Positions 35,176 through 45,100 are shown, numbered from the stretch's first letter. The stretch: 64,000 nucleotides of DNA from Changchengzhania lutea (GCF_006974145.1 NZ_CP039456.1:2076001-2140000), one strand, 5' to 3'. A program made the numbers and translations. Notes: a model not told the origin generated them from the sequence alone.

Positions 35176-36609
35176 TTAGAATTCTGCATTTTGAGGTGTT
35201 CTAGGAAACGGAATCACATCTCTAATATTGGTCATTCCTGTAGCGAACATGACTAAACGTTCGAAACCAAGACCGAAACCGGAATGCACTGCGGTACCGT
35301 ATTTACGTAAATCGAGATACCACCATAATTCTTCTTCAGAAATATCTAAAACGGCCATTTTCTCTTTTAAAACCTCTAAACGTTCTTCACGTTGTGCACC
35401 ACCAACAATTTCACCTATTCCTGGAAAAAGTATATCCATAGCCCTTACCGTTTTACCATCTTCATTTAAACGCATGTAAAAGGCCTTTATATTTGCAGGA
35501 TAATCAAATAAAATCACAGGACATTTAAAATGTTTTTCAACTAAAAAGCGCTCATGTTCACTTTGTAAATCTGTTCCCCATTCATTTATGATGTATTTAA
35601 ACTTCTTCTTTTTATTGGGTTTGCTATGTCGTAAGATGTCAATAGCCTCAGTATAGCTTACCCGCTTAAAATTATTTTCGGTAACAAACTTTAGTTTTTC
35701 AATTAAAGACATGTCACTGCGTTCGGCCTGTGGCTTCGTTTTCTCTTCATCTAGCAATCGCTTGTCAAGAAATTCTAAATCTTCCAAGTTATGTTCAAGC
35801 ACATATGCGATTACCGATTTCAGAAAATCTTCGGCAAGATCCATATTACCTGCTAAATCCATAAAAGCCACCTCAGGCTCAATCATCCAGAATTCTGCTA
35901 AATGGCGAGACGTATTGGAATTCTCAGCTCTAAACGTAGGGCCAAAAGTATATACTTTACCTAGTGACATGGCATAAGTTTCTGCTTCTAACTGACCAGA
36001 AACCGTAAGATTGGTTTCTTTTCCGAAAAAATCCTTAGTGTAGTCTACTTCACCAGCGTCATTTTTTGGCGCGTTTTTGGTCTCTAAAGTTGTTACCCTA
36101 AACATTTCGCCAGCACCTTCTGCATCACTTCCTGTAATAATTGGGGTGTGCATGTAGTAGAAACCATTATCGTTAAAATATTTATGAATGGCGAACGAGA
36201 GCGTTGAACGTAAACGCATCACGGCACTAAAGGTATTGGTTCTGGTGCGTAAATGTGCCTGTTCCCTTAAAAACTCAAAGGAGTGTTTTTTGGGTTGAAT
36301 TGGGTAGGTTTCAGAATCGGAATCCCCTAAAATATCAATGGAGTTCACCTTGATTTCAACCTTTTGACCTTTACCTTGGCTTTCAACCAACTCACCTTTG
36401 ATATGAACTGCCGCACCCGTTGTTATACGTTTTAAGAGCGCCTCATCAAACTTTTCAAAATCTACCACGCATTGGATATTATTTAAAGAAGAGCCATCAT
36501 TTAATGCTATAAATCTATTTGCTCTAAACGTTCTTACCCAACCTTTAATATCTACTTCGGGCAATATAATATCTTCAGATAATAATTCTGAAACAGTACG
36601 TAATTTCAT
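35176..36609 (-). CDS. asnS: Asparaginyl-tRNA synthetase
   Basis: A 477-residue class IIb aminoacyl-tRNA synthetase. The N-terminal OB-fold (KGWVRTFRANRFIALNDGSSLNNIQCVV) binds the anticodon. The catalytic domain shows motif 2 in TFGPTFRAENSNTSRHLAEFWMIEPE and motif 3 in GFGLGFERLVMFATG. Length matches the bacterial enzyme. It precedes rpoN by 80 bp. Confidence 0.97.
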   Translation of the reverse strand: MKLRTVSELLSEDIILPEVDIKGWVRTFRANRFIALNDGSSLNNIQCVVDFEKFDEALLKRITTGAAVHIKGELVESQGKGQKVEIKVNSIDILGDSDSETYPIQPKKHSFEFLREQAHLRTRTNTFSAVMRLRSTLSFAIHKYFNDNGFYYMHTPIITGSDAEGAGEMFRVTTLETKNAPKNDAGEVDYTKDFFGKETNLTVSGQLEAETYAMSLGKVYTFGPTFRAENSNTSRHLAEFWMIEPEVAFMDLAGNMDLAEDFLKSVIAYVLEHNLEDLEFLDKRLLDEEKTKPQAERSDMSLIEKLKFVTENNFKRVSYTEAIDILRHSKPNKKKKFKYIINEWGTDLQSEHERFLVEKHFKCPVILFDYPANIKAFYMRLNEDGKTVRAMDILFPGIGEIVGGAQREERLEVLKEKMAVLDISEEELWWYLDLRKYGTAVHSGFGLGFERLVMFATGMTNIRDVIPFPRTPQNAEF

Positions 36610-36657
36610 GTGTCGTTAAATTTAAAATGCAAAGATAAATTTTTATCTCTATTGGCG

Positions 36658-39051
36658 TTACTTTTCTTTGATATCATCTCCTTTAGGAATGATATTTATA
36701 GCAGGTTTTTTAAGCACTTTTTTATTGGCAATAAGGCGTTCCAATGATAATAATAGAGAAGGCAGAAGTAAAAGGTTAGAAAGCATGGCGAATAATAATG
36801 TGGCAGATACCAAAGCGCCCAATGCTACGGTACCGCCGAAACTTGAAATGGTAAATACCGAGAACCCGAAAAACAAGACGATAGACGTATAAAACATACT
36901 CACGCCCGTTTCTTTTAAAGCGGCATAGACCGATATTTTTATTTTCCAATGGTTTGCCTGTAGTTCTTGACGATATTTGGCCAAAAAGTGAATGGTATCA
37001 TCTACCGAAATCCCAAAAGCGATACTAAAAACCAAGATGGTCGAGGGCTTAATGGGCACTCCCAAATAGCCCATCAATCCCGCAGTAACCAACAGCGGTA
37101 ATAAATTGGGAATCAATGAGACAATAACCATTCTACCAGACCTGAACATATAAGCCATAAAAAGGGAAATTAAAAGTATGGCTAAAGACAGTGAAATGGC
37201 TAGGTTTTTAACCAAGTATTTTGTTCCTTTTTGAAACACCAATGCCTTCCCAGTCATTGTCACACTATATTTTTCCTTTGGAAAAACCTTATCGATTTTG
37301 GTTTGAAGATTCTCTTCGATACGTTCCATTTTATCGGTACCAATATCCTTCATAAACGTGGTGATTCGCGCGTATTGCCCTGTGCTATCTACAAAATTTT
37401 TGAGCAAGTCAACATTTGAAGATGAGTTTTTAGCGTATGATAGGATAAAACTATTTTCTTGTGATGTGGGTAGCTGGTAATATTTAGGGTTGCCGTTATA
37501 ATAGGCTTGTTTAGAATATTTAACTAAACCTACCACTGAAACGGGTTTTGATAAATCTGGTGTTTCGATAATTAAGTCTTCAAGCTCGTCCATACGTTTC
37601 AAGGTAACGAGTTTCATAACGCCTTTCTTCCGTTTGGTGTCTATCATGATTTCTAACGGCATGATACCATTGAATTGGTCTTCAAAAAAACGAATGTCAT
37701 TTACGAATTCAGAATCCTGAGGCATGTCTTCAATTAAACTGCCTGAAATCTTAATTTGATAAATACCTATAATACTCAGTGCTAATAATACAACTGAAGT
37801 AATATAAATGGTAATGCGTTTGTGGCGTACCATACGTTCCATCCAATCTACAAAACCACCAATCCAGCGCTTGTTCAAATGCTCTAAGTGTCTCGTTTTA
37901 GGGTAAGGTAATACCGTGTAAATAATAGGAATTATTAATAAACAGAGTATAAAAATGGCGAGAATACTTAAAGAGGCCACAATACCAAATTCCTTAAGCA
38001 ACTTACTTTCTGTTAATATAAATGTGGCAAATCCAGAAGCGGTAGTCACGTTAGTCATTAATGTCGCATTTCCAACTTTTGTAATCACGCGTTGCAACGA
38101 TTTGACTTTATTACCATGAAGTTTGACCTCATGCTGGTATTTGTTAATCAAAAAGATACAATTGGGAATCCCTATAACAATAATTAGCGGTGGAATAAGT
38201 GCCGTTAAAACGGTTATTTCATAATTTAAAAGACCTAAAATACCGAATGTCCACATGACACCTATACACACAACCACTAGTGAAATCAACGTCGCCCGGA
38301 AAGATCTAAAAAACAAAAAGAAAATAAGCGAGGTGACTAGTAATGCGGCTGTAATAAATAAGCCAATCTCATCTACAATATTCTGGGAATTCAGGGTACG
38401 GATATAGGGCATCCCAGAGATTCTAACATCTAAATTGGTCGCGTTTTCAAACGTATTTATAATGGGGGTTAACTCGTTAATTACAAAGTCTTTTCTAGCT
38501 TGGGTGTTTACAACATCTTTTTTCAGGTATAGCGCCGTTCTAATAGTTTTTGTTTCTTTATTGAATAAAAAATTATCGTAAAAAGGATATTGATTAAACA
38601 GTTGTTCTTGTAGGCTGTCAAGTTGATCTACTGTTGCAATGGAATCTTTTATAAAAGGTTCTAATATAAATTTCTCGTTAACATCATCTTTCACCAGTTT
38701 TTGTAAATCCTTGATAGATACGACCGTTTCTATTTCTGGAAAGGCTTTAAATCTGTCAGAAAGACGGTTCCAGGCATTTAATTTTTCTACGGTAAATAAG
38801 GATTCGTCTTGAACGCCAAGAATGATAAGATTTCCTTCTTCACCAAAGGTATTTAAAAATGCATTGTATTTTAAATTTACCTCATGATCATCGGGTAACA
38901 GATTCGCTTCGGTATATGTAAAACGCATGTTCTTCCATTGCATACCAAAGAATATAGTAGCCATTAGAATGCCCGCAACAATGACAATTTTATTCCTTAA
39001 AATCAATCTCGCGGTAACGTCCCAAAAATCTGCTGTAAAATGTTTAAACAT
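36658..39051 (-). CDS. RND/MMPL-family transporter
   Basis: A 797-residue inner-membrane protein with two repeats of six helices and two large periplasmic loops (about 50-225 and 440-620). Conserved RND features are in VTALIPPLIIVIGIPNCIFLINKY and VFSIAFGISVDDTIHFLAKYRQE, with the proton-relay Asp pair. The family includes exporters of lipids and hydrophobic compounds. It lies 47 bp before the DUF5686-like gene on the same strand. The specific substrate cannot be told from sequence. Confidence 0.88.
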   Translation of the reverse strand: MFKHFTADFWDVTARLILRNKIVIVAGILMATIFFGMQWKNMRFTYTEANLLPDDHEVNLKYNAFLNTFGEEGNLIILGVQDESLFTVEKLNAWNRLSDRFKAFPEIETVVSIKDLQKLVKDDVNEKFILEPFIKDSIATVDQLDSLQEQLFNQYPFYDNFLFNKETKTIRTALYLKKDVVNTQARKDFVINELTPIINTFENATNLDVRISGMPYIRTLNSQNIVDEIGLFITAALLVTSLIFFLFFRSFRATLISLVVVCIGVMWTFGILGLLNYEITVLTALIPPLIIVIGIPNCIFLINKYQHEVKLHGNKVKSLQRVITKVGNATLMTNVTTASGFATFILTESKLLKEFGIVASLSILAIFILCLLIIPIIYTVLPYPKTRHLEHLNKRWIGGFVDWMERMVRHKRITIYITSVVLLALSIIGIYQIKISGSLIEDMPQDSEFVNDIRFFEDQFNGIMPLEIMIDTKRKKGVMKLVTLKRMDELEDLIIETPDLSKPVSVVGLVKYSKQAYYNGNPKYYQLPTSQENSFILSYAKNSSSNVDLLKNFVDSTGQYARITTFMKDIGTDKMERIEENLQTKIDKVFPKEKYSVTMTGKALVFQKGTKYLVKNLAISLSLAILLISLFMAYMFRSGRMVIVSLIPNLLPLLVTAGLMGYLGVPIKPSTILVFSIAFGISVDDTIHFLAKYRQELQANHWKIKISVYAALKETGVSMFYTSIVLFFGFSVFTISSFGGTVALGALVSATLLFAMLSNLLLLPSLLLSLERLIANKKVLKKPAINIIPKGDDIKEK

Positions 39052-39097
39052 GCCTTATTTAAAGATGGGCAAAGGTAGAAAAAAGGACTGTATTAAG

Positions 39098-40390
39098 TTA
39101 TAATGTGACGTTAAAAGTAAACTTAAAAGCAACATTATCACCTATTTCAGGTAAATGATAGGCACCGTATCTATAAGTGAAGCTAAGACCAAAACCAAAT
39201 AGCAATTTATTGATTTCGAAGCCAGACTCTGTATAGCCTTTTTTTAATGATTTAAAAGTGACGTTTTGATGCCTCTCAGGTTCATTAATATCGCCAATTC
39301 CATATCTGGTAATCAATACTAACTGGGGTTTGTACTGTGGTGATATATTAAATGGTTTTAAGTAATGCTTAAGTTGAAGCGTTGCAAATTTATCTGAAAA
39401 GAACTCATTAAAAAACATGGTTTCAAAACTGTTGGTTCCAGCTACTGAAAACCGTTGCAAAATAGTTTCCTTATTAATATTATTAGGATAGGCGTGATAC
39501 AAATGGGTAAGGGGCGTGTCGCCATTAGCAATACCGGAAACTAGGGTGATTTCAGAAAAATCAGCATCTTCTTTGCCAAATTGATAGATGGTTCTAAAAT
39601 CTACCTTTGAAAAATTGAAGTCACCCTGAATAACGTTTTTAAAACTTTTTGTGTACTGCAAAGTGAATTTTGGAAAGCCATCTTTGGTCTCCATAAGTGC
39701 GTTATCCTTAAATTCGAAACGACTAAAGGGGCTCCACTGTAACGCAATTTTTCCTGTGCTTATATGAAAGTTACTTAATACATCATTATCTAAAACATAG
39801 CCATACTGGTAAGTAGGATCTATTTTACTTGCGGCAAATTCTGTTTCGGTAAGTAAATGTGAAGATAGCCGGTGCTCTAACGAAACAGATTTTGTAATGT
39901 GTTTATGAAATAAATCAATGTTCAGCAATCTGGGCTCGAAAAATTGAAAGAACCGTTTATCCGTTAAAAAGTTAGTGCTTCCTGTTTCCTGTAAATCATC
40001 TGTATACGCAACGTTTAACCAAGTGCCGGTACTATTTGAAAGCCGTAAGCCTCCACCAATGCTATATTTAAATCTATGGTCCCTAAACCCATAAACAAGA
40101 TAGGAGTTAATTCTGAATTTATCAGATAGCGCCTCATTGGTCACACCACCAACACCAGTTCTTACACCTTCATATTGATTATATTTTATAAGATAACGCA
40201 GATCAAAATTAAAATATTTGGTGGGGTAGTAGCCATTCCCGATAGAATTTAAAAGTTCGCGCTTTTGTACAGAATCTTGTTTGGGCTCAATGGACGTTTC
40301 AGAAAAGGATTGTTGTGATTGTACCTGAATAAAACAAAACAGAAAAAAAAATAAGATAAAGGGTCTTAGCATATTGAATTTTAAAGGCAA
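39098..40390 (-). CDS. DUF5686-like outer-membrane protein
   Basis: A 430-residue exported protein. The start may be Met7 (MLRPFILFFFLF), which gives the signal peptide ending VQSQQ. The mature protein consists of barrel strands (FRINSYLVYGFRDHRFKYSIGGGLRLS, LQWSPFSRFEFKDN) and ends FKFTFNVTL. It resembles the C-terminal barrel part of the DUF5686/carboxypeptidase-regulatory-like family, but lacks the usual N-terminal domain. It may work with the MMPL transporter downstream. Confidence 0.7.
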   Translation of the reverse strand: MPLKFNMLRPFILFFFLFCFIQVQSQQSFSETSIEPKQDSVQKRELLNSIGNGYYPTKYFNFDLRYLIKYNQYEGVRTGVGGVTNEALSDKFRINSYLVYGFRDHRFKYSIGGGLRLSNSTGTWLNVAYTDDLQETGSTNFLTDKRFFQFFEPRLLNIDLFHKHITKSVSLEHRLSSHLLTETEFAASKIDPTYQYGYVLDNDVLSNFHISTGKIALQWSPFSRFEFKDNALMETKDGFPKFTLQYTKSFKNVIQGDFNFSKVDFRTIYQFGKEDADFSEITLVSGIANGDTPLTHLYHAYPNNINKETILQRFSVAGTNSFETMFFNEFFSDKFATLQLKHYLKPFNISPQYKPQLVLITRYGIGDINEPERHQNVTFKSLKKGYTESGFEINKLLFGFGLSFTYRYGAYHLPEIGDNVAFKFTFNVTL

Positions 40391-40401
40391 GAAATTAACA
40401 T

Positions 40402-40426
40402 AAAAAAAGCGACAATTCAGTCGCTT
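40402..40426 (-). terminator. Terminator after frr
   Basis: AAGCGAC (40407-40413) pairs with GTCGCTT (40420-40426) across a 6-nt loop; on the minus strand a run of seven T follows. It ends the pyrH-frr unit just before the DUF5686-like gene. Confidence 0.88.
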
Positions 40427-40431
40427 GAAAA

Positions 40432-40989
40432 TTATATAGTCATGATTTCTCTTTCCTTGTTATCGAAAATGTCATCAATCCTTTTAACGTAAGTATCTGT
40501 CATTTGTTGCACATCTATCTCTGCATTCTTCTTAAGATCTTCTGATACGTCATCCGATTTTTTAATCTCATTATTGGCATCTTTACGCGCCGTACGAACG
40601 CTGATTTTAGCATCTTCAGTTTCAGATTTTGCCAATTTTGCTAAGTTTATGCGACGCTCTTCTGTTAGTGGAGGCACATTTATAATGATAGTATCACCAT
40701 TATTCATGGGATTAAAGCCTAGGTTGGCAAACATAATACCACGCTCAATTTCTTGAAGCATATTTTTTTCCCAGGGCTGTACGGTAATGGTTCTGCCGTC
40801 AGGCGTATTCACATTGGCCACTTGACTTAATGGTGTTTGAGAACCATAATAGTCTACCATGACGCTGCCCAACATAGCAGGGCTTGCTTTTCCAGCTCTA
40901 ATGTTGATTAACTGTTTTTCTAAATGTTTGATGGCATTATCCATCGCTTCTTTAGTGGTATCTAGTATAAATTGTATATCGTCGTTCAT
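40432..40989 (-). CDS. frr: Ribosome recycling factor
   Basis: A 185-residue cytoplasmic protein that with EF-G splits post-termination ribosomes. Recognised by HLEKQLINIRAGKASPAMLGSVMVDYYGSQTPLSQVANV, the basic PPLTEERRINLAKLAK and the C-terminal helix QQMTDTYVKRIDDIFDNKEREIMTI. Located 47 bp after pyrH, the usual pairing. Confidence 0.97.
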   Translation of the reverse strand: MNDDIQFILDTTKEAMDNAIKHLEKQLINIRAGKASPAMLGSVMVDYYGSQTPLSQVANVNTPDGRTITVQPWEKNMLQEIERGIMFANLGFNPMNNGDTIIINVPPLTEERRINLAKLAKSETEDAKISVRTARKDANNEIKKSDDVSEDLKKNAEIDVQQMTDTYVKRIDDIFDNKEREIMTI

Positions 40990-41036
40990 CGTTATTAAAC
41001 TTTAATATGTGTCAATATGCAAATAGTTTGCCAATG

Positions 41037-41744
41037 TTATATGTTAACTTCTGTTCCAATTTTTTCCCCAGAAACCACTTTGAGTAAGTTTCCTTTTTTG
41101 TTCATGTCAAAGACAATAATGGGTAACGCATTTTCTTGACTAAGTGTAAAAGCTGTGGTGTCCATAACTTTTAATCCCTTACGCAAAACATCATCAAAAG
41201 ATAAGAAATTAAATTTAATCGCATCCTTATTTTTTTCAGGATCTGTGTCGTAAATGCCATCCACGCGAGTTCCTTTTAAAATCACATCGGCTTCTATTTC
41301 TATAGCGCGTAAAACGGCTGCAGAATCTGTAGTGAAATAAGGGTTTCCAGTACCGCCTCCAAAAATAACTACACGTCCTTTTTCTAGATGGCGCATGGCA
41401 CGTCTTCTTATAAAGGGTTCAGCCACTTCGTTAATTTTTATGGCACTTTGTAGTCTTGTTGGTATGCCTGCATCTTCTAGAGCACCTTGTAAGGCTAATC
41501 CGTTTATGACTGTGGCAAGCATCCCCATATGATCGCCTTGAACGCGGTCCATGCCTTTGCTGGCTCCTGCAACACCTCTAAAAATATTCCCGCCACCTAT
41601 AACTATAGCCACTTCAATACCTTGGTCTGTAATCGTTTTGATGTCTTGAGCATATTCTGCTAAACGTTCTGGGTCAATACCATATTGGCGCTCTCCCATT
41701 AAAGCTTCGCCAGATAGTTTGAGAAGTATTCTTTTATATTTCAT
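41037..41744 (-). CDS. pyrH: UMP kinase
   Basis: A 235-residue enzyme that phosphorylates UMP. I place the start at 41744 ([17 protein letters not shown]), as in other bacteria; an in-frame start at 41792 adds 16 residues without homology. Motifs include [29 protein letters not shown] and [18 protein letters not shown]. Forms a unit with frr. Separated from tsf by a terminator-like hairpin. Confidence 0.96.
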   Translation of the reverse strand: MKYKRILLKLSGEALMGERQYGIDPERLAEYAQDIKTITDQGIEVAIVIGGGNIFRGVAGASKGMDRVQGDHMGMLATVINGLALQGALEDAGIPTRLQSAIKINEVAEPFIRRRAMRHLEKGRVVIFGGGTGNPYFTTDSAAVLRAIEIEADVILKGTRVDGIYDTDPEKNKDAIKFNFLSFDDVLRKGLKVMDTTAFTLSQENALPIIVFDMNKKGNLLKVVSGEKIGTEVNI

Positions 41745-41898
41745 GAGTTGATTTATGAGGTGTTTGCTTTCGCGGAAACAAAAGTTTAGCAAAACTACAT
41801 AAATTTTTGTGTTTTACCGAAAGCGTATTTATTAAAATGCTAATTGTCTAGAAAAGCCTGATCCTAATAAAACCTGAAAGTCAAAATATCAGGAATAA

Positions 41899-41933
41899 AA
41901 AAACCACCATACTTATAAAGTATAATGGTTTTT
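41899..41933 (-). terminator. Terminator after tsf
   Basis: AAAAACCACCATACTT pairs with AAGTATAATGGTTTTT with two mismatches and a short loop; T-rich on both flanks. It separates tsf from pyrH. Confidence 0.7.
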
Positions 41934-41977
41934 AAATTTTTTATAAATCGCTAAAACAGGATTTAATTAGATGATTT

Positions 41978-42949
41978 TTATCCTACTGTTACACGTTTGA
42001 AACCTGTAATTTGAACATCACCGTATGAATCAACATATTGAGCAACCGTTTGTTTCTCATCTTTGATGAATTTCTGGTCTAATAAACACTTTTCTTGATC
42101 TAAAGTCGTATTGTCAGAAATGAAACGTTCCATTTTTCCTGGTAAAATCCTGTCCCAGATTTGTTCTGGTTTACCTTCAGCTTTTAATTCTGATTTGGCC
42201 GCTTCTTCCGCTTGAGCAATAACTTCTGGAGTTAATTGCGCCATAGAAATATATTGAGGTACATTTTTAAGTGTTTTACCTAAACGCCCTAATTCAATAT
42301 TGTCTTTTTCAATAACGGCAATTCTAGCTTCAGTTTCTGAGGCGATGAATGCAGGATCAAAATCTTTATAAGACAATGTGCTTGCTCCCATGGATGCTAC
42401 TTGCATAGCCACATCTTTAACTAGAGTGTCCGCTTTGTCTACTTTTGTAGACAAACCTACTAAAGCAGCAATTTTGTTAATATGCACGTAAGTGCCAACA
42501 AAAGGGGCTTGTAATTTTTCAAAAGCAGTGATGTCTAGTTTTTCACCAATAACACCAGTTTGCTCAATTAGTTTTTCGGCAACGGTCATTCCTTCAAAAT
42601 CAGCAGTTAAAAAGGCTTCTTTAGAATCATGGTTTAATGCGATTTCAGCCAATTGATTTGCTAGTGCTACAAAGTTTTCATTTTTACCAACAAAATCAGT
42701 TTCACAACCCAAAACAATAGCAACACCTTCAGTCTGGTCTGCATTGATTTTTGAAATCGCTGCACCTTCAGATGACTCTCTGTCTGCTCTTTTTTCTGCT
42801 ACTTTTTGTCCTTTTTTACGTAAAACGTCAATAGCTTTGTCAAAATCGCCTTCGGCTTCAACTAATGCTTTTTTGCAGTCCATCATCCCTGCACCTGTAG
42901 CTTTTCTTAATTTATTTACTTCAGCAGCTGTTATTTTTATAGCTTCCAT
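41978..42949 (-). CDS. tsf: Elongation factor Ts
   Basis: A 323-residue guanine-nucleotide exchange factor of EF-Tu. The N-terminal motif VNKLRKATGAGMMDCKKALVEAEGDFDKA and EGVAIVLGCETDFVGKNENF are diagnostic. Length is slightly longer than in E. coli, as usual for Bacteroidota. It follows rpsB behind a strong hairpin at 42968-43012. Confidence 0.97.
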   Translation of the reverse strand: MEAIKITAAEVNKLRKATGAGMMDCKKALVEAEGDFDKAIDVLRKKGQKVAEKRADRESSEGAAISKINADQTEGVAIVLGCETDFVGKNENFVALANQLAEIALNHDSKEAFLTADFEGMTVAEKLIEQTGVIGEKLDITAFEKLQAPFVGTYVHINKIAALVGLSTKVDKADTLVKDVAMQVASMGASTLSYKDFDPAFIASETEARIAVIEKDNIELGRLGKTLKNVPQYISMAQLTPEVIAQAEEAAKSELKAEGKPEQIWDRILPGKMERFISDNTTLDQEKCLLDQKFIKDEKQTVAQYVDSYGDVQITGFKRVTVG

Positions 42950-42967
42950 ATTATTTTAAAATTTAAA

Positions 42968-43012
42968 AAAGTCGTTTAATTTATTTCTTAAAAGAAAAGA
43001 TTAAACGACTTT
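42968..43012 (-). terminator. Hairpin between rpsB and tsf
   Basis: AAAGTCGTTTAAT (42968-42980) pairs exactly with ATTAAACGACTTT (43000-43012) across 19 nt. It may be an attenuator in the rpsB-tsf transcript, or a full terminator if tsf has its own promoter. Confidence 0.8.
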
Positions 43013-43033
43013 AAAATGGTGTATTAATGTTAT

Positions 43034-43987
43034 TTATTCTTCTTCTTCAGCTGCAGCTTTTTTTGCTGGAGCCGCTTTAGCTTTAGGCGCATCCTTTTCA
43101 GTTGCCACCTCTGGAGTTGCTTCTACAACTTCTTTTTTAGCTTTAGGCGCTTCTTTTTTAGTTGCTGCCTCAGGAGTTGCTTCTACAACTTCTTTTTTAG
43201 CTTTAGGTGCTTCTTTTTCGGTGGATACCTCTGGAGTTGCTTCTGTAGCTGCTTTATCAGCTTTAGGCGCTTCTTCTTTAGCGGTAGCCGCGTCTTTTTC
43301 AGCTTTACGTTCAGCTAAACCGTTAGATATAGCTTCTGTAACATGAGTTAAAATCTTATCGATCGATTTAGAAGCATCATCATTTGATGGTATAACGTAA
43401 TCAACTTGACGTGGGTCTGAGTTGGTATCTACCATTGCAAAGATTGGAATGTTTAATTTTTGAGCTTCTTTAATCGCGATGTGCTCACGTTTAATATCTA
43501 CAACAAACAATGCTCCTGGTAAACGCGTCATATCGCTAATAGAACCTAAGTTTTTTTCTAACTTAGCCCTTAAACGATCGACTTGTAAACGTTCTTTTTT
43601 AGAAAGTGTCATGAAGGTACCATCTTTCTTCATTCTATCGATAGAAGCCATTTTCTTAACCGCTTTTCTAATAGTAACAAAGTTAGTTAGCATGCCACCT
43701 GGCCATCTTTCTGTAATGTAAGGCATGTTGATTGCACCTGCTTTTTCAGATACAATATCTTTTGCCTGCTTTTTTGTTGCAACAAATAAGATCTTACGAC
43801 CAGAATTAGCAATTTTGCTTAATGCTGCACCTGCTTCATCTATTTTTGCCGCTGTTTTATAAAGGTTGATAATATGGATGCCATTACGCTCCATATATAC
43901 GTAAGGTGCCATATTTGGATCCCACTTACGTGTTAGGTGACCGAAGTGTACACCTGCTTCAAGTAATTCTTTTACTTCTACTGCCAT
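43034..43987 (-). CDS. rpsB: 30S ribosomal protein S2 with long repetitive C-terminal tail
   Basis: 317 residues from the start at 43987 (MAVEVKELLEAGVHFGHLTRKWDP); an in-frame start at 44020 adds 11 residues and is less likely. The S2 core ends near residue 228. The rest is a low-complexity Lys/Ala/Glu/Pro tail with three 20-residue repeats (ATPEVxTEKEAPKAKKEVVE type), encoded by three 60-bp DNA repeats, and it ends AAAEEEE. S2 of other bacteria is usually about 230-260 residues. Tail extensions are known in Bacteroidota ribosomal proteins; function unknown. Confidence 0.95.
   Translation of the reverse strand: MAVEVKELLEAGVHFGHLTRKWDPNMAPYVYMERNGIHIINLYKTAAKIDEAGAALSKIANSGRKILFVATKKQAKDIVSEKAGAINMPYITERWPGGMLTNFVTIRKAVKKMASIDRMKKDGTFMTLSKKERLQVDRLRAKLEKNLGSISDMTRLPGALFVVDIKREHIAIKEAQKLNIPIFAMVDTNSDPRQVDYVIPSNDDASKSIDKILTHVTEAISNGLAERKAEKDAATAKEEAPKADKAATEATPEVSTEKEAPKAKKEVVEATPEAATKKEAPKAKKEVVEATPEVATEKDAPKAKAAPAKKAAAEEEE
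43081..43260. repeat. Three 60-bp tandem repeats inside rpsB
   Basis: Each unit begins CTTTAGGCGCTTCTTTTT or close to it and includes GGAGTTGCTTCTACAACTTC. The three copies lie at 43081-43140, 43141-43200 and 43201-43260. The first two are the most alike. Because the unit is a multiple of three, copy-number change keeps the frame. Confidence 0.93.
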
Positions 43988-44128
43988 TTTGTAATAGTTT
44001 ACGTTCTGTTGAATTAGCAATGTTCCATTTAGCTTTTGGCTTTTGGCTTCATTTAGATGCTAAACTAAATCCTGTCTTTTGGACTAGGACAACAATAACT
44101 TGTTTAATTTTTATTTTGTTTTGAAATG

Positions 44129-44153
44129 CACTTCGACTGCGCTCAGTGTGACA
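44129..44153. repeat. Dispersed Bacteroidota intergenic repeat
   Basis: CACTTCGACTGCGCTCAGTG followed by TGACA lies in the rpsI-rpsB gap. This word is seen very often in intergenic regions of Bacteroidota genomes. It contains a CACT/AGTG inverted repeat. No function can be assigned from one copy. Confidence 0.6.
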
Positions 44154-44180
44154 CAGGCAAAAGCAATTCGATAGATAATA

Positions 44181-44567
44181 TTAACGTTTAGAGAATTGGA
44201 ATTTTTTACGCGCTTTTTTCTGTCCGAATTTTTTACGCTCCACCATTCTTGGATCTCTTGTTAATAAACCTTCTGGTTTAAGTATTAATCTGTTTTCAGC
44301 ATCGATCTCACACATAACGCGAGAAAGGGCTAAACGAACAGCTTCTGCTTGCCCGGTTATACCACCTCCAAATACATTTACTGTAATATCAAAGTTGTCG
44401 TCATTGTTAGTCAAAACTAAAGGCTGCTTTACTTTGTACTGTAAGGTTGCTGTAGTAAAGTAGTTAGCTAAGTCTTTTTTATTAATCGTAATGTTTCCTT
44501 TTCCTGGAGAAACATAAGCACGAGCAACAGCCGTCTTTCTACGGCCAATTTTGTGAATTACTTCCAT
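44181..44567 (-). CDS. rpsI: 30S ribosomal protein S9
   Basis: A 128-residue ribosomal protein. Recognised by IGRRKTAVARAYVSPGKGNITINKK at the N-terminus and the basic C-terminus DPRMVERKKFGQKKARKKFQFSKR that reaches the ribosomal P site. Its first base overlaps the last base of rplM. Confidence 0.98.
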   Translation of the reverse strand: MEVIHKIGRRKTAVARAYVSPGKGNITINKKDLANYFTTATLQYKVKQPLVLTNNDDNFDITVNVFGGGITGQAEAVRLALSRVMCEIDAENRLILKPEGLLTRDPRMVERKKFGQKKARKKFQFSKR

Positions 44568-45022
44568 TAATGAAATTCGTTTAAGTTAATTGTCTTTGGT
44601 TTTTGCGCTGCATGTGCATGTTCAGAACCAACAACAACTGTTAGGTTACGGAATAAATTTGCACCTAATTTGTTTTTAGGTAACATTCCTTTTACTGATT
44701 TTTCTACTAATCTTGCTGGATCTTTTCCAAACATTTCTGTAGCAGTTAAACTTCTTTGACCACCTGGATAACCTGTGTGACGAATGTACGTTTTGTCATT
44801 CCACTTGTTTCCTGATAAGTTGATTTTTTCAGAATTGATAACAATAACGTTATCTCCGCAATCAACATGTGGTGTGAAGCTAGGCTTGTGTTTACCTCTT
44901 AAAAGTATTGCAACTTTAGAAGCTAAACGGCCCAAAGTTTGACCTTCAGCATCCACTAAAACCCACTGCTTATTTACAGTAGCTTTATTGGCTGAAATCG
45001 TTTTGTAGCTTAATGTGTCCAC
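44567..45022 (-). CDS. rplM: 50S ribosomal protein L13
   Basis: A 151-residue ribosomal protein identified by WVLVDAEGQTLGRLASKVAILLRGKHKPSFTPHVDCGDNVIVINSEKI and the KTYIRHTGYPGG motif. It is the first gene of the rplM-rpsI unit and has a canonical promoter at 45070-45100. Confidence 0.98.
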   Translation of the reverse strand: MDTLSYKTISANKATVNKQWVLVDAEGQTLGRLASKVAILLRGKHKPSFTPHVDCGDNVIVINSEKINLSGNKWNDKTYIRHTGYPGGQRSLTATEMFGKDPARLVEKSVKGMLPKNKLGANLFRNLTVVVGSEHAHAAQKPKTINLNEFH

Positions 45023-45069
45023 GTTTTAATTTATTTTTATTAAACATTCCTCTCTAAAAAAAGAGTTTG

Positions 45070-45100
45070 CAAATTTACGATTATATATTTGATTACCAAA
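45070..45100 (-). promoter_or_regulatory. rplM promoter, canonical Bacteroidota type
   Basis: On the minus strand TTTG (45097-45100) is followed by exactly 19 nt and TAAATTTG (45070-45077), an exact match to TTTG-N19-TAnnTTTG. The predicted leader is about 40 nt and contains a CTCT/AGAG stem, which could be a site for L13 autoregulation. Confidence 0.85.

Noticed and set aside
43081-43260. CRISPR-like array
   Set aside because: The regular 60-bp repeats have no spacers and encode the in-frame tail of S2.
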